DNA of 64,000 nucleotides from Lanius collurio (taxonomy: Eukaryota > Chordata > Aves > Passeriformes > Laniidae): contig JACBWW010000003.1 of the NCBI GenBank assembly GCA_020086605.1, positions 55,771,150-55,835,149 of the forward strand. Direction: 5' to 3'. Made by a program: the position numbers and the translations under genes. The notes beneath the pieces were generated by a model, which saw only the letters and a program-made list of their open reading frames with translations, was not told the origin of the DNA and did no database searches. Positions 1 to 13,500 of this stretch are shown here, one piece after another (position 1 is the first letter of the stretch; each line of letters begins with the position of its first letter).

Positions 1-653
1 CATGGATTGCAGCTGGAGGAAGGCAAGTGTGGGTACTTAAGCAAACAACCACACATGGGGTTAGCAGGAGGCACATTTCACCCAGCAAATGGGTTTAACA
101 TCCCTTGGCAGCACTTCAGTGTGCTGAAAACTCTTTTCCACGAGATGGCCCAAGCCCTGGCTGTTCTCTCAATTGTACTGTAAGGAGAACACACCAGGCC
201 AGAGCAACGAGGCTGTTAGTAGCTGAGAACATTCAGAAGTTGAATCCCCGCTGTTGCTCTAAGCTCGCCCTCAGACACTCCGATCACACCAGACCCACGT
301 ACCATTCTGGAGTGGGAGCCATGGCAAACATGAGCACCCAGTGACCAGCAGCGCTGCCTCACTCATGCACAACACGAGCAAGGGCTCCAACAGCTTTTGG
401 CTGCTTCAGTCATGTAAGAGGAAGGGAAACTCAGTTTCCATTCTCACAGCTCTTCTTGGAGAACATTCCTTGTAGACCAGACTGGCACCCTGGCCAGAGA
501 GACATGGTCACCCTGGAGGATCTGTTTAGGTTGGTCCCTCCAGCTCTATAGGACAGATCTGTAACAGCATGAAGGTTATGAAAATTTGTCAGCATCAGCC
601 TGAAGTCATACAAAAAATCTGACATTACTACAGTACCTTTCCACAAGAGGGCT
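1..653. other. Non-coding stretch, no gene recognised
   Basis: Only short chance frames on both strands. The last part may include decayed 5' sequence of the CR1 tail that follows, but similarity is not clear before about 654. Confidence 0.5.
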
Positions 654-718
654 AGAAGATCAGGGGTTGGACTAGATGAACTCCAAAGGTCCCTTCCAAC
701 CCTAACTATTCTGTGATT
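654..718 (+). mobile_element. CR1 LINE 3' end fragment, plus orientation
   Basis: The segment contains GGGTTGGACTAGATGAACTC and then CCCTTCCAACC, and ends in ATTCTGTGATT. This is the order and spacing of the 3' terminus of avian CR1 elements. The copy is severely 5'-truncated, which is usual for CR1. Confidence 0.85.
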
Positions 719-3156
719 AATATAACCAGAATCTGGGTCTACCTTGTATTCACAGTTCCAAATGATGCTCCAGCCACTTCCTTCTATTGTAAATTTTAAA
801 ACTAATTACTATGGCTAAAGCCACACTTCAACATGGGCAGAACCAATGGTCAAATCAATCCCATTTATGTTTACAAGGTTTTATCACCTGAAGGCCCTTG
901 GCTATGGGAATTAGCCCATAGGAGCATGTGACAGCATTTGGGGTTCTCTGAACAACCAGTGAGCTGAATTGTCTGGCCAACAATTAATTAGTTGGGGATT
1001 CTTTAGGAGTTAATTACCTTCCACTGCCTATTAAGACACCTGACAAGATTATTTACCACCTCATTACACTGCTTTGTCTAATTCAGCTGCTCTATTTTCC
1101 ACATCAGGAACTATTAGAAAACATCTACTTTGTGTCATCAGCAGGCTAAACGATATCCAGGGGCTTCCAGGAACAGTGTGGAAGGATGATAAAATATTGA
1201 ATACCTCCAAACCACACACCACTATCAAGGTACATAAGGCCACATTTTGGCCAAGTGCTACAGCCACCGCTGGGCATCTGAGGTTATTATTAACAGATTT
1301 AACTGTCCCCAGAAGGGATTAGCCTGGAAGGGAAATGAACCTCCAAGCCATGCTTTCATGATCAACAAATATCTTACACAGTTCTCATCTTAGGGAATAA
1401 AAAGTCATTTTTATATGAAGACAATAATTCAAAATCTTGGAGGCTTGAAACTGCATGTCAAAAAAAAAGTTTGATGACAGTGGAAAGTATTTTGGTTTGA
1501 TGTCAGATTGTGTTTACCAGAAATACTAGCCTAAATAATTAAAAGCCCTATTGAGCCATAAATATCATAATTTGGGGTTAAAAATATCACTAGGTATTTT
1601 AAAATTGAAAGACTTGACAAGGCAAATGTTCTTCAAGGAAGAACTTCAGTTTTTATGAGTATCAAATTTTTTAGCTGTTTATTTATTCAAATTCTAAATA
1701 TATACATCTTCTGTAAATCAATAATGACCTTCACCAAAGAATTGCTCTTAGATTCTTCAGACATAGGAACAAAGCACCTACATAAGCTATCTGGGGAACA
1801 GTTCAGAACAAAACCTGTTTTATTTGCAATATGTACTTGGAGATATTTAATGTGCACAAACAGCACAGACATTTATCTTCATAATGTGGCTGTACATTTT
1901 GATCAATCTCATTTTATTCAATGCTTGTAAAAAGTGAAATATAGAGCATTCTTTAAAAGTCCCAGCAGCCAGTATTTCTATTTCTATCCACTTTACATTA
2001 ACTTTATAAAGACTAATTAGTTTCCACTCAAGGATTAAGAGAAGTAAGCTTGTCGGTTTGTAGGTGTATACACACCACATAGCAGCATGCTGATCCCTGG
2101 TTTGGATCAGAAGCTTTGAGCAAGCCACTGCCTTAAAAAAAGGCCAATATGACAACTGAAGTTTTTGTAGTCAGAGGTGCTAAGCTTCATTCTGGCTCAT
2201 GAGGCATTCAGAAAAAATACATATTTCTCTCCAGCTCTTCCTTGAGTTCCACATACATTTTGGGACTGCAAGGCAAGGATGCAATGCTGCCAATGTTAAA
2301 TTGTTATTTCATGGCTAGACCAGAGAAGTTGTTTGGCTTCTCAAGATGCGTAACTGTACTGAGGCAGAGCTTAATTTGCATTCAAGCCACTTTTTTTTTT
2401 ACATACTTTGGCTATTTATTGCAAATCTACAGTAGCTGAAATATGAATGTTATTGTTTCCACTGAACTCCCTGCCAAACTCCTGCAGGCAGTGCTGGGAA
2501 TGTAGTTCGGAGAGTGTGGTTCTGAGTGCCAGAGTTTTACATTTGATGCAGGAAAATGCTACTGATCAGAAGCTTTTGACAAAAAAAAACAACCAAAACC
2601 AAACCAACAAAATTTTTCTCATGGCCAGCTAAATGGATGGACTCCACTTGTAAGTGAATAGTGGCCCCAGAGGCTAGCAAGCAAAACTGGGGCTGTGTTT
2701 GGGCTCTGAAACTTGAGTATGAAGTAAACTAGCACAGCTCAGTTTTTTCTTGTCTCAGAGACTGGCAAATCATCACTCAGCTTCTCAGATGTGCTGTGAA
2801 GTTGAATTACTCAAGATAATTTTTCTAGTCCTAAGAAACCCTAAGGTGTTGTTAATGATTATTCCCACAGTACTGCCAATCACCATAAACCTCTTCTGGG
2901 TCACAATCTAGGCAAGACCAAGACAAGGTTCCAGGTATTTCTGAATTTGGAACTTATTAGAGTAACTTATCATACATCCTTCATCGAATTAGTTAGATCC
3001 AGATTGCAAGAGATAGTTCATCTTGTAAGGATATAAATGACTAAAGTCAATATTGAAAATGAGACTGTGAAGTTACTCATCACAAGCCTGAATGAAGAGA
3101 AACCATCTCAATTCTGTGCTTTGCCAAGCAGGACAACTGCAATCTATCCACTGGGG

Positions 3157-3190
3157 AAAAAAAGAGAGAGAGAAAAAAAAAAAAGAAATA
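3157..3190 (+). repeat. Purine-rich simple repeat (A-rich with GA dinucleotides)
   Basis: A run of A, then AGAGAGAGAG, then about 12 A. Low-complexity tract; its length is likely to vary between individuals. Confidence 0.8.
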
Positions 3191-4142
3191 ATGCATCCAA
3201 AGAACTTTGAGAGTTTAAAGCAGATATAAAATGTATCATCTGTTAGGCTCACCAAAGAGTAATACTTAAATAGAAAAGGCATTTCTTTGACTGACAGCTA
3301 CTGAAACAATGTCAGAGAGAGAATTCAGGGCACAGACAGAGAAAAGCACAGGGGTTTCTTTTCCTATTGGTGAATTTATGAAGGATACTTATTCTTCATC
3401 AGACAGGACAGTTATAGCAGCTAGAAACTTTCATAATGGCTTTGGGTCCACAAATTGTGGCTTTTGTCACCTTCAGATGCCACATTTGAATGGTGACTGT
3501 GAATCTGCAATAGCCTGAGGAGCCTCAAATGCAAAAGCATCAATAGACTAGGACAGACTGAGATGGCATTCCCAAGTCACCCTCTACGAAATCAGTTTTA
3601 CTTCTCTTTGAAATCTTCTACAGGACATGGTCATTGCCCAGTCAATACCCAAGTTATCCTGCTTAATAAAGAAAATAATTTACTTTATTCCAAAATCAGA
3701 GCCAGCTTTTCATCTTCCTTGGGGCATGGAAATTCCATACAAACTACAAAACTTATCCTGACTTCATTAAGGAGAAGATCATAAGGTACAGTGTTTTCTT
3801 AGGGCAATGTTAGATTGTTTATTGTCGTAAGAGCATATTTTGTGTGTTAGAGCCTCTCTGACAGAGCTTGCACTGTGCATACCATAATTTATAGGCTTCA
3901 TGGAAAGGGATGGTAAGCATTATTCCAGAAATGTGAAATGAGACAAATCAATGGGAATGAGCAAACTAATAGCCAGCATAGGTGTCAGTAAATTGCTTGA
4001 TTTCCTTGGCTTTTAATTAGATTATCTAATGAACAGCATTTCTCTTTAACTGCCTACTAAACAACCAAAGATTATGAACTGATGTTTTTTTACTTAACTG
4101 GTTATTTCAAATAAAATTATCCATTTCCTCGCTTTAAAAGCA

Positions 4143-4229
4143 CAGTGCTGTTTTGCACTGATGTCTGCACATCAGTGATGGGACCAGCCATGATGGGCTG
4201 TGGTGGCTCACATTTACCAGCCAGCCCAT
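4143..4229. repeat. Cluster of short inverted repeats (hairpin-capable)
   Basis: Three perfect dyads lie within 87 bases. CAGTGC/GCACTG has a 6-base loop (4143-4160). CACTGATGT/ACATCAGTG has a 4-base loop (4156-4177). ATGGGCTG/CAGCCCAT has a 21-base spacer (4193-4229). The first two overlap, so only one can form at a time. Function unknown. Confidence 0.6.
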
Positions 4230-5849
4230 TGTTTGAATGGGTCTCTTAAGAATATGAACTTAACAGCAGCAGTGATAAAACTTCAATGCAATTTCAAGGA
4301 AAAATACTGCCCATTATTGCTCACAATATCTTTGCTGTCTGGTTTAACTCGGTTCATTTCACAAGTATAAATAATAATTTCTATCAGCCTCTTGCTGCCC
4401 CTTTAATCAGTTACACAGTGGGGCCACACAGACATAGCTACATTATCTTACCTCCCACATAGCAAAGGCACAGCAGAGAGGTCTTGTCCTGTACATGGGC
4501 TGAATCTTGGCTGCACTGGTGCTGGGGAAGCCCATGAGCTCTGAGCACACTCAGATGTAAGGCACTTCTTATCCCCATGGGATGCAGCACAAGTCCTCAG
4601 GTCCTTGAAGATCTGTCAGCTGGAAGTGGCCCAGCACAGAGCATGGCAAGGGAGAGACTGGATCTTGCTGCACTTGTGCAAAGACTCCCTGCGAGGACAA
4701 GTACCACTGTTTGGGTGGGAAGGGTGGGGGGGAGTTTGGACCAGCCCCACTGGCTCTGCAGAAGCACAGTTCCTTCATCCCCTCCCAGCAATGAACGGCC
4801 CCTGGGGCAAGTCCTGCTGTTTTCTGTTCATTTGCTCTGCAGCAAATTAAAAAAAAATCTCATTTGCAGTAAAACCTTTGGCCATCTGAAGTGACTGCAG
4901 ATGCTCCATGAAAGGCAGCGCTTGGTAGCTGAATCTGTCACCACTCCTAAGGGGAGCTTTTGGCCCCTTGAGAACTAATCTGATGACCTGAGATCTGTAA
5001 CTGCTGCTCCCTTAAGTTCCAGCAGATAACCCTGTGCATAAATCACCACAGCAATCCAAACACCAGAAAAGTGCTGCTTGTTTTTTTTTCCTGCCCTCTA
5101 ACAGCTCTCTCTGCTTCTGAGCATGATATTCAGAGAGGAGAAATAGGAAGGTCAGGGCAGGCTAACAGAAATTGTTTTTGTAGGCAAAAGAGGTTCTCAT
5201 TACTAAGCTATACAGCAAAAAGAGAATTGCACTTGTATATTTAAAGTGTTAAATACAAAATCTGGTGTCTCACCAAGAGCTGTAAGGATGGCTGTGGTTC
5301 CCCTACTACTGTTTGAAAGAATGCACTCCTTCACAAAAAGCCAGCAAGTTGATCTGGCTCAGGGAGAGAGTCCAGGCTGCCTCTCCTATAAGGCAGCGGC
5401 AGGAATCACTCCATTGCTGCACTGGGGTTTGTGCCACCACAGCAGCAGCTGCAAAGAAAGCAAAACCAGTGATAGTAGGTCTGGCTGATCACTGCACAGA
5501 TTTACTTTTCTTACTAGGAAAATCCCTTCTCAGTCTCACCAAAAAGCACCAGAAAGCCCTTTCCTTGGGCACTCGTGGTGCTCACTTCCTGCTCCAGCCT
5601 CTGGGAAGCAAGGGCATTGGTATCTATTACCATCACACTCTCCTTTATTCAGTTTGATGCCTTACGTTTAACTTCCATGTTTTTTTAAATCCTGTACTGC
5701 CTGGTGTGTAACTCGGAGGTTTCTTGTAGCCTGGTAACTTCTGCTCTCTCATGCTAAGTGGACATAACAAAGCCTCTCTGAGCCTGCTCTCCAAGGACAC
5801 TCAGACCATCCTAGGCCCAAAATGTGTAAACCAAAAGCCTCTGAAAGGA

Positions 5850-5875
5850 GGGGGGGGGAGGGGGGCGCAGAGGGG
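5850..5875 (+). repeat. G-rich tract with G-quadruplex potential
   Basis: Nine G, one A, six G, CGCAGA, four G. The long first run can supply two of the four G-tracts needed for a quadruplex. It stands out in an otherwise AT-leaning region with no adjacent gene. Confidence 0.7.
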
Positions 5876-6909
5876 AGAAGCTGAGGGGAATTACATCATT
5901 AAACTAAAGCTTTAATTGGAGAATTAACCCTGATATGCAAATAAATCAAACCTACAAAAGTGTGAAGAACTCGTGACCTGTTGTCCATCTTGAGGTCCAT
6001 TTTTGCAGTAGCCTCTGGTTCCCCAGGGTGTACATTTGAAGGCCCTTCAAATAAATACCTACCTTTATTCCCTTATTCTTGTCTAATCTCTGTTTTAGGT
6101 GGCCTCTCCAGGCATCAAGTTCACTGAGTTCAAGGAATCCAAACACATATTAATTCGCAGCTCCAAAATCCCTCCCAGGCACGTGCTCTGAAGTTTCAAT
6201 CTGCAGTAGATTGTATTTGACTCAAGCTGCCACTGGCTGATAAGGACCTCAACAGCTGACTTAACACAGAACATTCAATTATGTTTTAAGAGATCTTTTC
6301 CACAATAATTCTGTCATTTCTGAGTGGCCAATAACACTAGAAGATTCCAGTGTTTGAAAGCTTGTTTAAGACAGGTTGCCAGTTCCTGAAGTATAAACCA
6401 CCTAGATTAATTTTTAACCACTTTCATTCCAAGAATGTGGAGGTAAGTGGTTGCTAAATCACTAAATCAAGTTCAATTCATAAATAAGTGGTAACAAATG
6501 TTCCTAGCTACTCTGATGAGCATGAAAGAGAAAGATAGATTCAAAACTGCCTCTTTTTCTTTTTTTTTTATCCCCTAAGGGCTTATGTGTTGCATGGGAA
6601 GCACACATTTACCAAGACAGTTTGTTCACTGCCCCAGTCTTCATGTAGTCCAAGTGTCTTGTTAGCCTAAACAGACACATTCAATTTAATTCAATGCATG
6701 GAGAAGGCTCAGGGAATAGAATCAAAACAATAACACAAACAGCCTTCCCACATAAGGATAGGGCCCCTTGATCTGTAAGACAGTTTATGTAGCCAAGGCA
6801 AGTGTGAAGCAGATCTGTATTGACAAACCAGGTGGCCAAGACTGTCCTTGGAAAGCCACCCTGAGCCACCTGGAGGGCAAAGTTGGGGGTTTTTGGACAC
6901 TTAAGTATG

Positions 6910-6915
6910 AGCAGC
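6910..6915 (+). repeat. Target-site duplication, left copy (AGCAGC)
   Basis: Matches 7529-7534 exactly and abuts the TG terminus of the solo LTR. Confidence 0.88.
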
Positions 6916-7528
6916 TGTGAGGGTGGATGACCCCCACAGTATTCCCCAGATGGGGGAGTAAATCCTTGCCTCTAATGAGAGATGAACGAGACTTCTGAAT
7001 CTTCTCAGACTCAAGGTTGTTTATTGCTGTCTGATCAGTAAAGTACAATTTGGCAGCATAGCATGAAGCTGAGAAGATGCAAAAGGCCTGGTACAAAAAA
7101 TCTGCCACCCTTTTATAGACACAACAACAAATTATACATTATTTTTATTTTTCTACCAATGCCCAATGAATACTTGGACACGCAGACAGGAACTGTGGCA
7201 ATTTTTAACCAATTATTTTATGCTACCAACACTGCAAAATATGGAGTAGGTGAAGAAGGAAGAAGGTAGAAAAAGGATAAAAATCCTCCATCTTGGTGTG
7301 TTCTGCTTTTTCTACTTAATGTACTAAAAATCCCTAAAAACTCTAAGATTTTCATCCTGCGACAAACTACATATAATACAACCACCTGACTTATACCTTT
7401 ATAAATTCTAACTCATTCTGAAAGCTTAGCAGCCTTTTCCATGGACAAAGGTTACAGGGGGGTGTACAAGGGAGTGTAAATGCCTTAAATAAGGTAGGGA
7501 AATATTCTCCATATTCTGGACTCCCACA
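6916..7528 (-). mobile_element. Solo LTR of an avian endogenous retrovirus, minus orientation
   Basis: On the minus strand the element starts TGTGGGAGTCC and ends ...CCTCACA, with TG...CA termini and length 613 bp. It is bracketed by a perfect 6-bp direct repeat AGCAGC at 6910-6915 and 7529-7534. Inside, on the same strand, TATAAAAGGG (7117-7108) lies about 80 bases upstream of AATAAA (7025-7020), the U3-R promoter and poly(A) layout of an LTR. A 6-bp duplication fits class II (ERVK-like) elements. No internal retroviral sequence or second LTR is attached, so it is a solo LTR. Open frames over it are not genes. Confidence 0.9.
7108..7117 (-). promoter_or_regulatory. LTR TATA box (TATAAAAGGG)
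   Basis: A strong TATA motif on the minus strand inside the 6916-7528 LTR, with AATAAA about 80 bases downstream. It could still initiate transcription toward lower coordinates. Confidence 0.65.
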
Positions 7529-7534
7529 AGCAGC
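7529..7534 (+). repeat. Target-site duplication, right copy (AGCAGC)
   Basis: Matches 6910-6915 exactly and abuts the CA terminus (plus-strand reading) of the solo LTR. Confidence 0.88.
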
Positions 7535-10500
7535 CATTAAATCACAAATGAAATACATTATCTAATTATAGATGCAGGTACAGTCGTGTTGGTCACCCAT
7601 AAATTCCTTTCTAGTCAATGTGGGTGTCTATATTAGGGATCCTGTGTTTCTTGGTTGAATATAAGGGAAGCTAGCTCCTTGAGCCCATGCCAGGGAATCC
7701 TGATGATTCACAATCAGTCAGATCCTGCTCATCACATCTGCAGGCATTCCTCAGCTCTATTGGACACAAAATCTATAGTCTGTAACTTGCAATCTGATGC
7801 TGCAAGAAATCACCTCTATTTCCACTTCTGTTTCAGCTCATTCATTTGCTTTGCAGCTCCAGATACATGGCGTCCCTGGCCTGGGCTATTTACATCTCCC
7901 TGTCTGAGTTCAAAAATAAAAGGTACAGTCAGGATACTATTTCTTCCAACCAAGTCAGGGAAACTTTCTCTCATGTGAGGCAGTGTTTTGACAATGTGCA
8001 CCCTAAAGTCTTCAGCTCTGTCCTGAATGTTTGGATTTACTGCAATTCCCCACTGTGCTCAGTGGGATTGCAATTCAGAAAACCAAAAGAGTAGAGCATA
8101 ATTCTCTTCTTCCATCCCAGGCTGATAGCCCAGACTGCACCTTTACTCCATGAGACTATGTATTTATATGGCTTTTGTATGGCTAGATATTTAATCTGCA
8201 AGAGAAATACAGGTCAGAAAACTCAGGGGCTGTTATGAATATGATGATATCACTGGAATCTCTTTGATAAGAAAAAACAAGTGTGCTAGGTACCAGACAG
8301 ATGTGAAATGAAAAAATTAATCTGAACCCCAAGACTGTAGAGAGACTGTTGTCACATCCTGTAAAAAATCATGTCCAAATAATTACCTTTCACTGTACAG
8401 CACATGGAACTTGGGCAAACCAAGCAGAATTTTGCCTTCTGCTAAGTCATGTCAAGTTGTGCTAATTAGGAAGCTGCAGCTCTGTTTCTGCGTCTTCTAC
8501 TAAATCACTCAGTCACCTGTGAGTTACCAAGCCATGTTTATCAGCCATGCTTATCCCCTGTGTGTAAATACTCTGGAACTCAAACTGAGTTTCTCCAGGC
8601 AGTTCTTAGCTCAGATAAAGCTGAAAGCCATATCAGAAAGGATTCAGCCTAATGAGGATGCTGCCAAAATAACAAGTAGGGGATTAATTTCAGTGTTTAA
8701 CAGCAGACAGGGTGACGGACTTAGTGACTGTAGGTCTGTGGAGCAAGAGCAAAGAAAAGCAGATTCAGTCCAAAGAAGTGCCAGGACAGCTTCCTCAGAT
8801 AAGTCAAAAAGCCCAAGTTTGCACAGAGAGGTTTAATGTATTTATGCATAGAAAAGGTTTTCTAGCTTTCAGAATAAGGAGCTTGGAAGCTTTTACAGAG
8901 GCAGAAGAACTTGAGTGGTGTTTAGAAACAAGATTCCTGACATACTCTGCTCACAGCACTTTGGAAATTGCCAAGATGAGCATCCAGTATTGTATGGCTG
9001 CTCTGCTGCTCCTGTTCCCAGAAAAGTATGAAATGGAAAAAATCTTTCAGGAAAGAAGGGTAATCAAATTGCTCTCAAAGTCATGTGAAAGAGACCTCAA
9101 ATCAGTGAAACGCCATTCCTAGTAAGTAGCTTTCAACTAAGTCACTGTTTGGATGCTATGGTTCCAGTGACTCAGCAGCTAACCTTTGGTACATAGCTGA
9201 GCTGCTGCCACCAGCACAAGGGAGGGGCTACACAAGGCACAAAGGATTTTGTGTGACAGAGGGTGCCCTTTTCCCAAAATGCCAGTCTGGATGGCAGTGA
9301 TGACTTCACATTATCCCTCTTAAGGAAAACCTATACATGCCAAATACCACCCACATCACAATTACTACTAGGGTTTAAACTCCTGAAAATACTGCACATC
9401 AAAGTTTGTGCTTCTGTGGCAGCTATAAAATGTACATTAATATAAGTCACATTTTCCTTTGCTCCTTCCTGCCTGAGTGTACTTTGGCCCAGTTACTTCT
9501 CTATGTCAGACAGCAATTTATCATCAGCAGTAAGTAGAAGAAAAAGGCACAAAGGAGAAGCACATGAGGTCAAGCACTCCTGGTTGCCCAGAAAGACATA
9601 CCCAAAGCTTCCAGAGGGAGCTATAGGACTTGGCATCATTCTGTCATACAGACTTTGCTGTGTGGGGCTGTGTACCTTTGCCACGTGGAGCTCTGTGTGC
9701 CAGTGCTTGCTGGTTTATTCCACAATGTAAGCTGCACAGCTGGAACAAACACAACACAAGTCCCTGGTTTTGTTTCCATGCCCTGCCTATAAACAGAGAA
9801 AATGGTCATATACACATGGCTTCTTATGCAAGAAAGAAGCCAAAATATGTTGGATATGAAGTTTTATAAGTTACTTGGTATCATTACCCTTCCTGTGCAG
9901 CAGGAGGAGATGAGGAAAAGCATCCTTGATCTGCAGAGCAGGATTATGACTCCAGCCAGGATGGATCTATAAGGTGTTCCTGCAGAGATGCTGCCCACAC
10001 ACCACCCCCAGCCCAGGGTGAGGAAAGGACACAGAACAGGGTGAAAGAGGCCCATGTCCTTGAGAGCCAGCTCCTCACTGAGTAGTGGAGTCCAGGGCAA
10101 GCCATGCCCATATCTCCTCATTCCCTGGCTCTGAGGTCCATGGGACACCTCTCCCACCAATGAGAAGACTCAGGTAAGTTTATACCCACTACCTGTAGGT
10201 AGTAATCATGTCAGGTTTGAGTATCTCTTTCCAGATGTCACTACACCAGCTCCCCTGTGGTCAGCCAAATTGACTTGTAGCAGGACAGAAGATACTCCTG
10301 ACTTCCTGCTATGTAATGAGCCCCATGAGCCCCTGAAGCCCCAGTGGAGGGGAGAACAAAACCTCAGCACTGCAGATGAAACTGAAACCTTCACTTCACA
10401 GAGAGGTAATTCTGCTCTGTCTGAGAAAGTAGCACTGGAAAAAGTTCTCTTTTCTCAAAATTCCTTCTGCATGTGAAATTTTCTAAATAGTACCTTGCGA

Positions 10501-13500
10501 ATGTTGCATTTCAGCATCTCACCAACTCTTCAATTTTGATTTCTTTTCTTTTTTCTTCTCAACCTTTTTTCAAAAATATCTTTGCACACGGAAGATTAAT
10601 AAGCTGATTTGGGAACACTGGTGATACATGGTTATCTTGAGTCAGAGGAAAAACTGTTCTGCTTGTGGTTCATGCCATTCTCTCACAGAATTTTCCTGGC
10701 CTTTAAAAGAGGCATCAAACAGATGAAAAGTTTTAAGCCACATAATTTATGCAGTATAACACTAGGCCTGGCTGAATATTCAAGTTAAAACAGAGCACCG
10801 ATTTTGGCAGAAGTAATACTATTTACAATAACAAAGACATGTCATGTATATTTATCATTATTCACAGCCTGTACTGCCTTCACTCTGCTCACCATCCCTT
10901 CCATATCTGAGAAAAAGCAACCTAAATTGATTTCAATTCAGATTAACTCAATAAAATGTTAATCTCTATGAAGTGTAGTTCAAATGCAGCTTGCATGTAA
11001 GTCCTCACTTGGCAGTTGCATGCCTTTGTTTAGTAAAATCCCAGGAGCACAGAGCACTCAAAGTTGAGTTTTTTCCCATTGTAATCTCTAGTGCATGACA
11101 AAGGAGCCTGGGAATTTCACCTGGCTAATTTACAAACTCTTCCAGGTTTTTCTAAGGAATGCCTTTTTGTTTTTTTAGTACTAAAAGTTTTTCAGTAAAA
11201 ATACAGTCAGATTTATTTAGGAAATATGGATGCCTTCAATGCAGACATTTACCTCTGTGTTAATCATTACCTCTTCATTTAAATCAGCACAGAGCTATAG
11301 AGTCTTTAAGGTTTTGGCCATCTCATCATAATGCAAATGCCTAAAATTAGTCAGATGAGCCCTTGAAGTCCCTGTTTCTCTCCAAAGCTTAGACAGAGTC
11401 TTCATCAAACACATCTGCAGCCAAATGGGAGTAATCACAATATTTTTGCTCATATTCAGCAGCACATATTGATTTTAAATACATAGCTATATGTATTTCT
11501 AATTCTAGTTAATGAGATGTAATGTTTTTATACAATTATATTTTTATTAGCAATCAGCAATAAAAAGGTATTTCATTGTTTTATCGGTATAATCAGATAC
11601 AATGCAATGCATCTGAACCTAACCAACTGAAAATCTTTCCCTGTGCCTTATGAAGGTTGAGATGGTCATTAATGGCTTTTCCTAGCCCCAAATATTTTAC
11701 TCTTCAATGGGATTTCACAGCTATCTCTTTAAGGTATTAATCATTGATTCATTGCCATCCAAGCCAGATTGAGCTATGACAGGAGTTACAATGGGCTGGA
11801 TCAAACCAGCCCCTGTTGACATCAGCAAGGAGGAAAAGGCTCCTGGTCCCACTTGCAATGTGTGTTCTGATGTCATACACATCCAGAAACACCAGCATAC
11901 CCTTCAGTTTTCCAGTAACACACTGGAAAGTTAATTAATTTACCTGAGCTGAGTGGAAACTAACCTTACACTAAGCTCTGTTTTGCTAGACAGTTAATTT
12001 ATTACAGAAGGAGAAGTTTGTTACACTAACTTGCCTGACATCCCCTGTTTGCAGAAATCAGTTTTCTTACAGAGGCACACACAAAAAAGCCATATCTTCA
12101 CCTCTGTGAACAGAAGTATACTTGGTAACTGCATTAGTCTGAGGGTCAGACTACTCACCAAAGCCTTAACAAAATAAATGTAATTGGTATTTTTATGTTA
12201 ACAGAGCACAGTCCTAGATTAAAATGGGATGGGAATTGAAGTGTTGATATTTGCTCTTGCCTCTTTCTGCAGATTTTCTAATCTTATTACTTTGAGGCTT
12301 TTAATGTTCTCTGTTGTTACCAGCTCTCATCACTCATCAGTGGGGCTTTAGACAGTTTAAACCTTCAGGCTTTGTCCTGGGGAAGAGGTCCAAAACCTCC
12401 AGCTATACCTCCTGCTAGGTGAGATCTGCAACCTCCATACAGACATGGAAGAAACACCCCTTTTTCCATAGCATGTAGTTGAGGTGCACTTCACTAATCT
12501 AATGACATCCTAAAATGATACAGCTGGAGTTCCTGAAACTTCTCAGCAGTTATTTGCTTATCAGCAGCTCAGCATTTTCCTCTGTCACTTATTCCACAAA
12601 TTTGTTTATAATCTCAATTAATCTGATCACATGGATGTCAAGTTCTAGTCTGAGAGACCTACCTAAGCACCTTCTGTTAGCTGGTGGGCACTCCCAAAAG
12701 AAGCACTCATTACGCTTTGAAGAGAGTAGCCAAAAAATGCAGAGTCAATGTGTTCCTATCCCTTTCTCAAAGTTATCCTGGGACCATGGAAAACTAGTTT
12801 AGAGGAGATGGCTAACTCTTAAATAGCTGGAGATGGATGTACACTGCCACCAGCTAAGCAACAGGGACAGATAACATCCTGTAAGGATTTAAGAACAATT
12901 GAGCTTTTCTACTAACAGCATATGGTTGCCAAAGATCTTTCTGGGTTTCATAAGTAGGGTAGACCTTAATATAGGGAAAAGACTCTTGAGTGGAGGATCT
13001 GCCACCTGCTTTCTCCCAGCCTCCAATCTCACATATTTATGTTGTGAGCTCTCCACTGCATGGACCATCTCTTGCTACACACAGGTGCACTCTATCTACT
13101 TCAGGGAGATCCTCTTCCTAGAACAGACACGTACTCAAAGCAGTACAGTGGTTCCAATTATTAATAATTGTGATGACAAGGATGACAACAGATAACAGTA
13201 CTCTGAGAAAGCTTTGGGAGAAGAGTCTTTGGCAGGTAGACCACTTCTGGGACAAGGCTGTTCCATCCAGCTTTTGTCCTGAGTTCCTCAGATGTTCTCA
13301 TCATCCTTGGGTCAGATTTTGCCACCTAAACCAGACATGGGAGCCTGGAACACCAACAGTGCTTAGTACCAACAAATCTGTAGTATAACACTCATCAGGA
13401 TCTCAAAGCTGGACTGTGGGGAAGAGGCTAGTACTGCTCACAGGGCAGGAACAAAGCACTGGAACTTGGATGGATATAAAAGGGTGCTTTTATTTTCCAA

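Larger units (their letters stand above)
719..6909. other. Intergenic sequence, no gene recognised
   Basis: AT-leaning sequence with no credible exon. It contains a purine-rich GA/A tract (3157-3190), a cluster of dyads (4143-4229) and a G-rich tract (5850-5875), listed separately. Confidence 0.5.

Noticed and set aside
6785..7108. 107-codon minus-strand frame
   Set aside because: Falls mostly in the R-U5 part of the solo LTR 6916-7528 and runs out of it; not a gene.
8712..9122. 136-codon plus-strand frame
   Set aside because: No family resemblance, overlaps another open frame in a different phase (8519-8836), no splice or promoter context.
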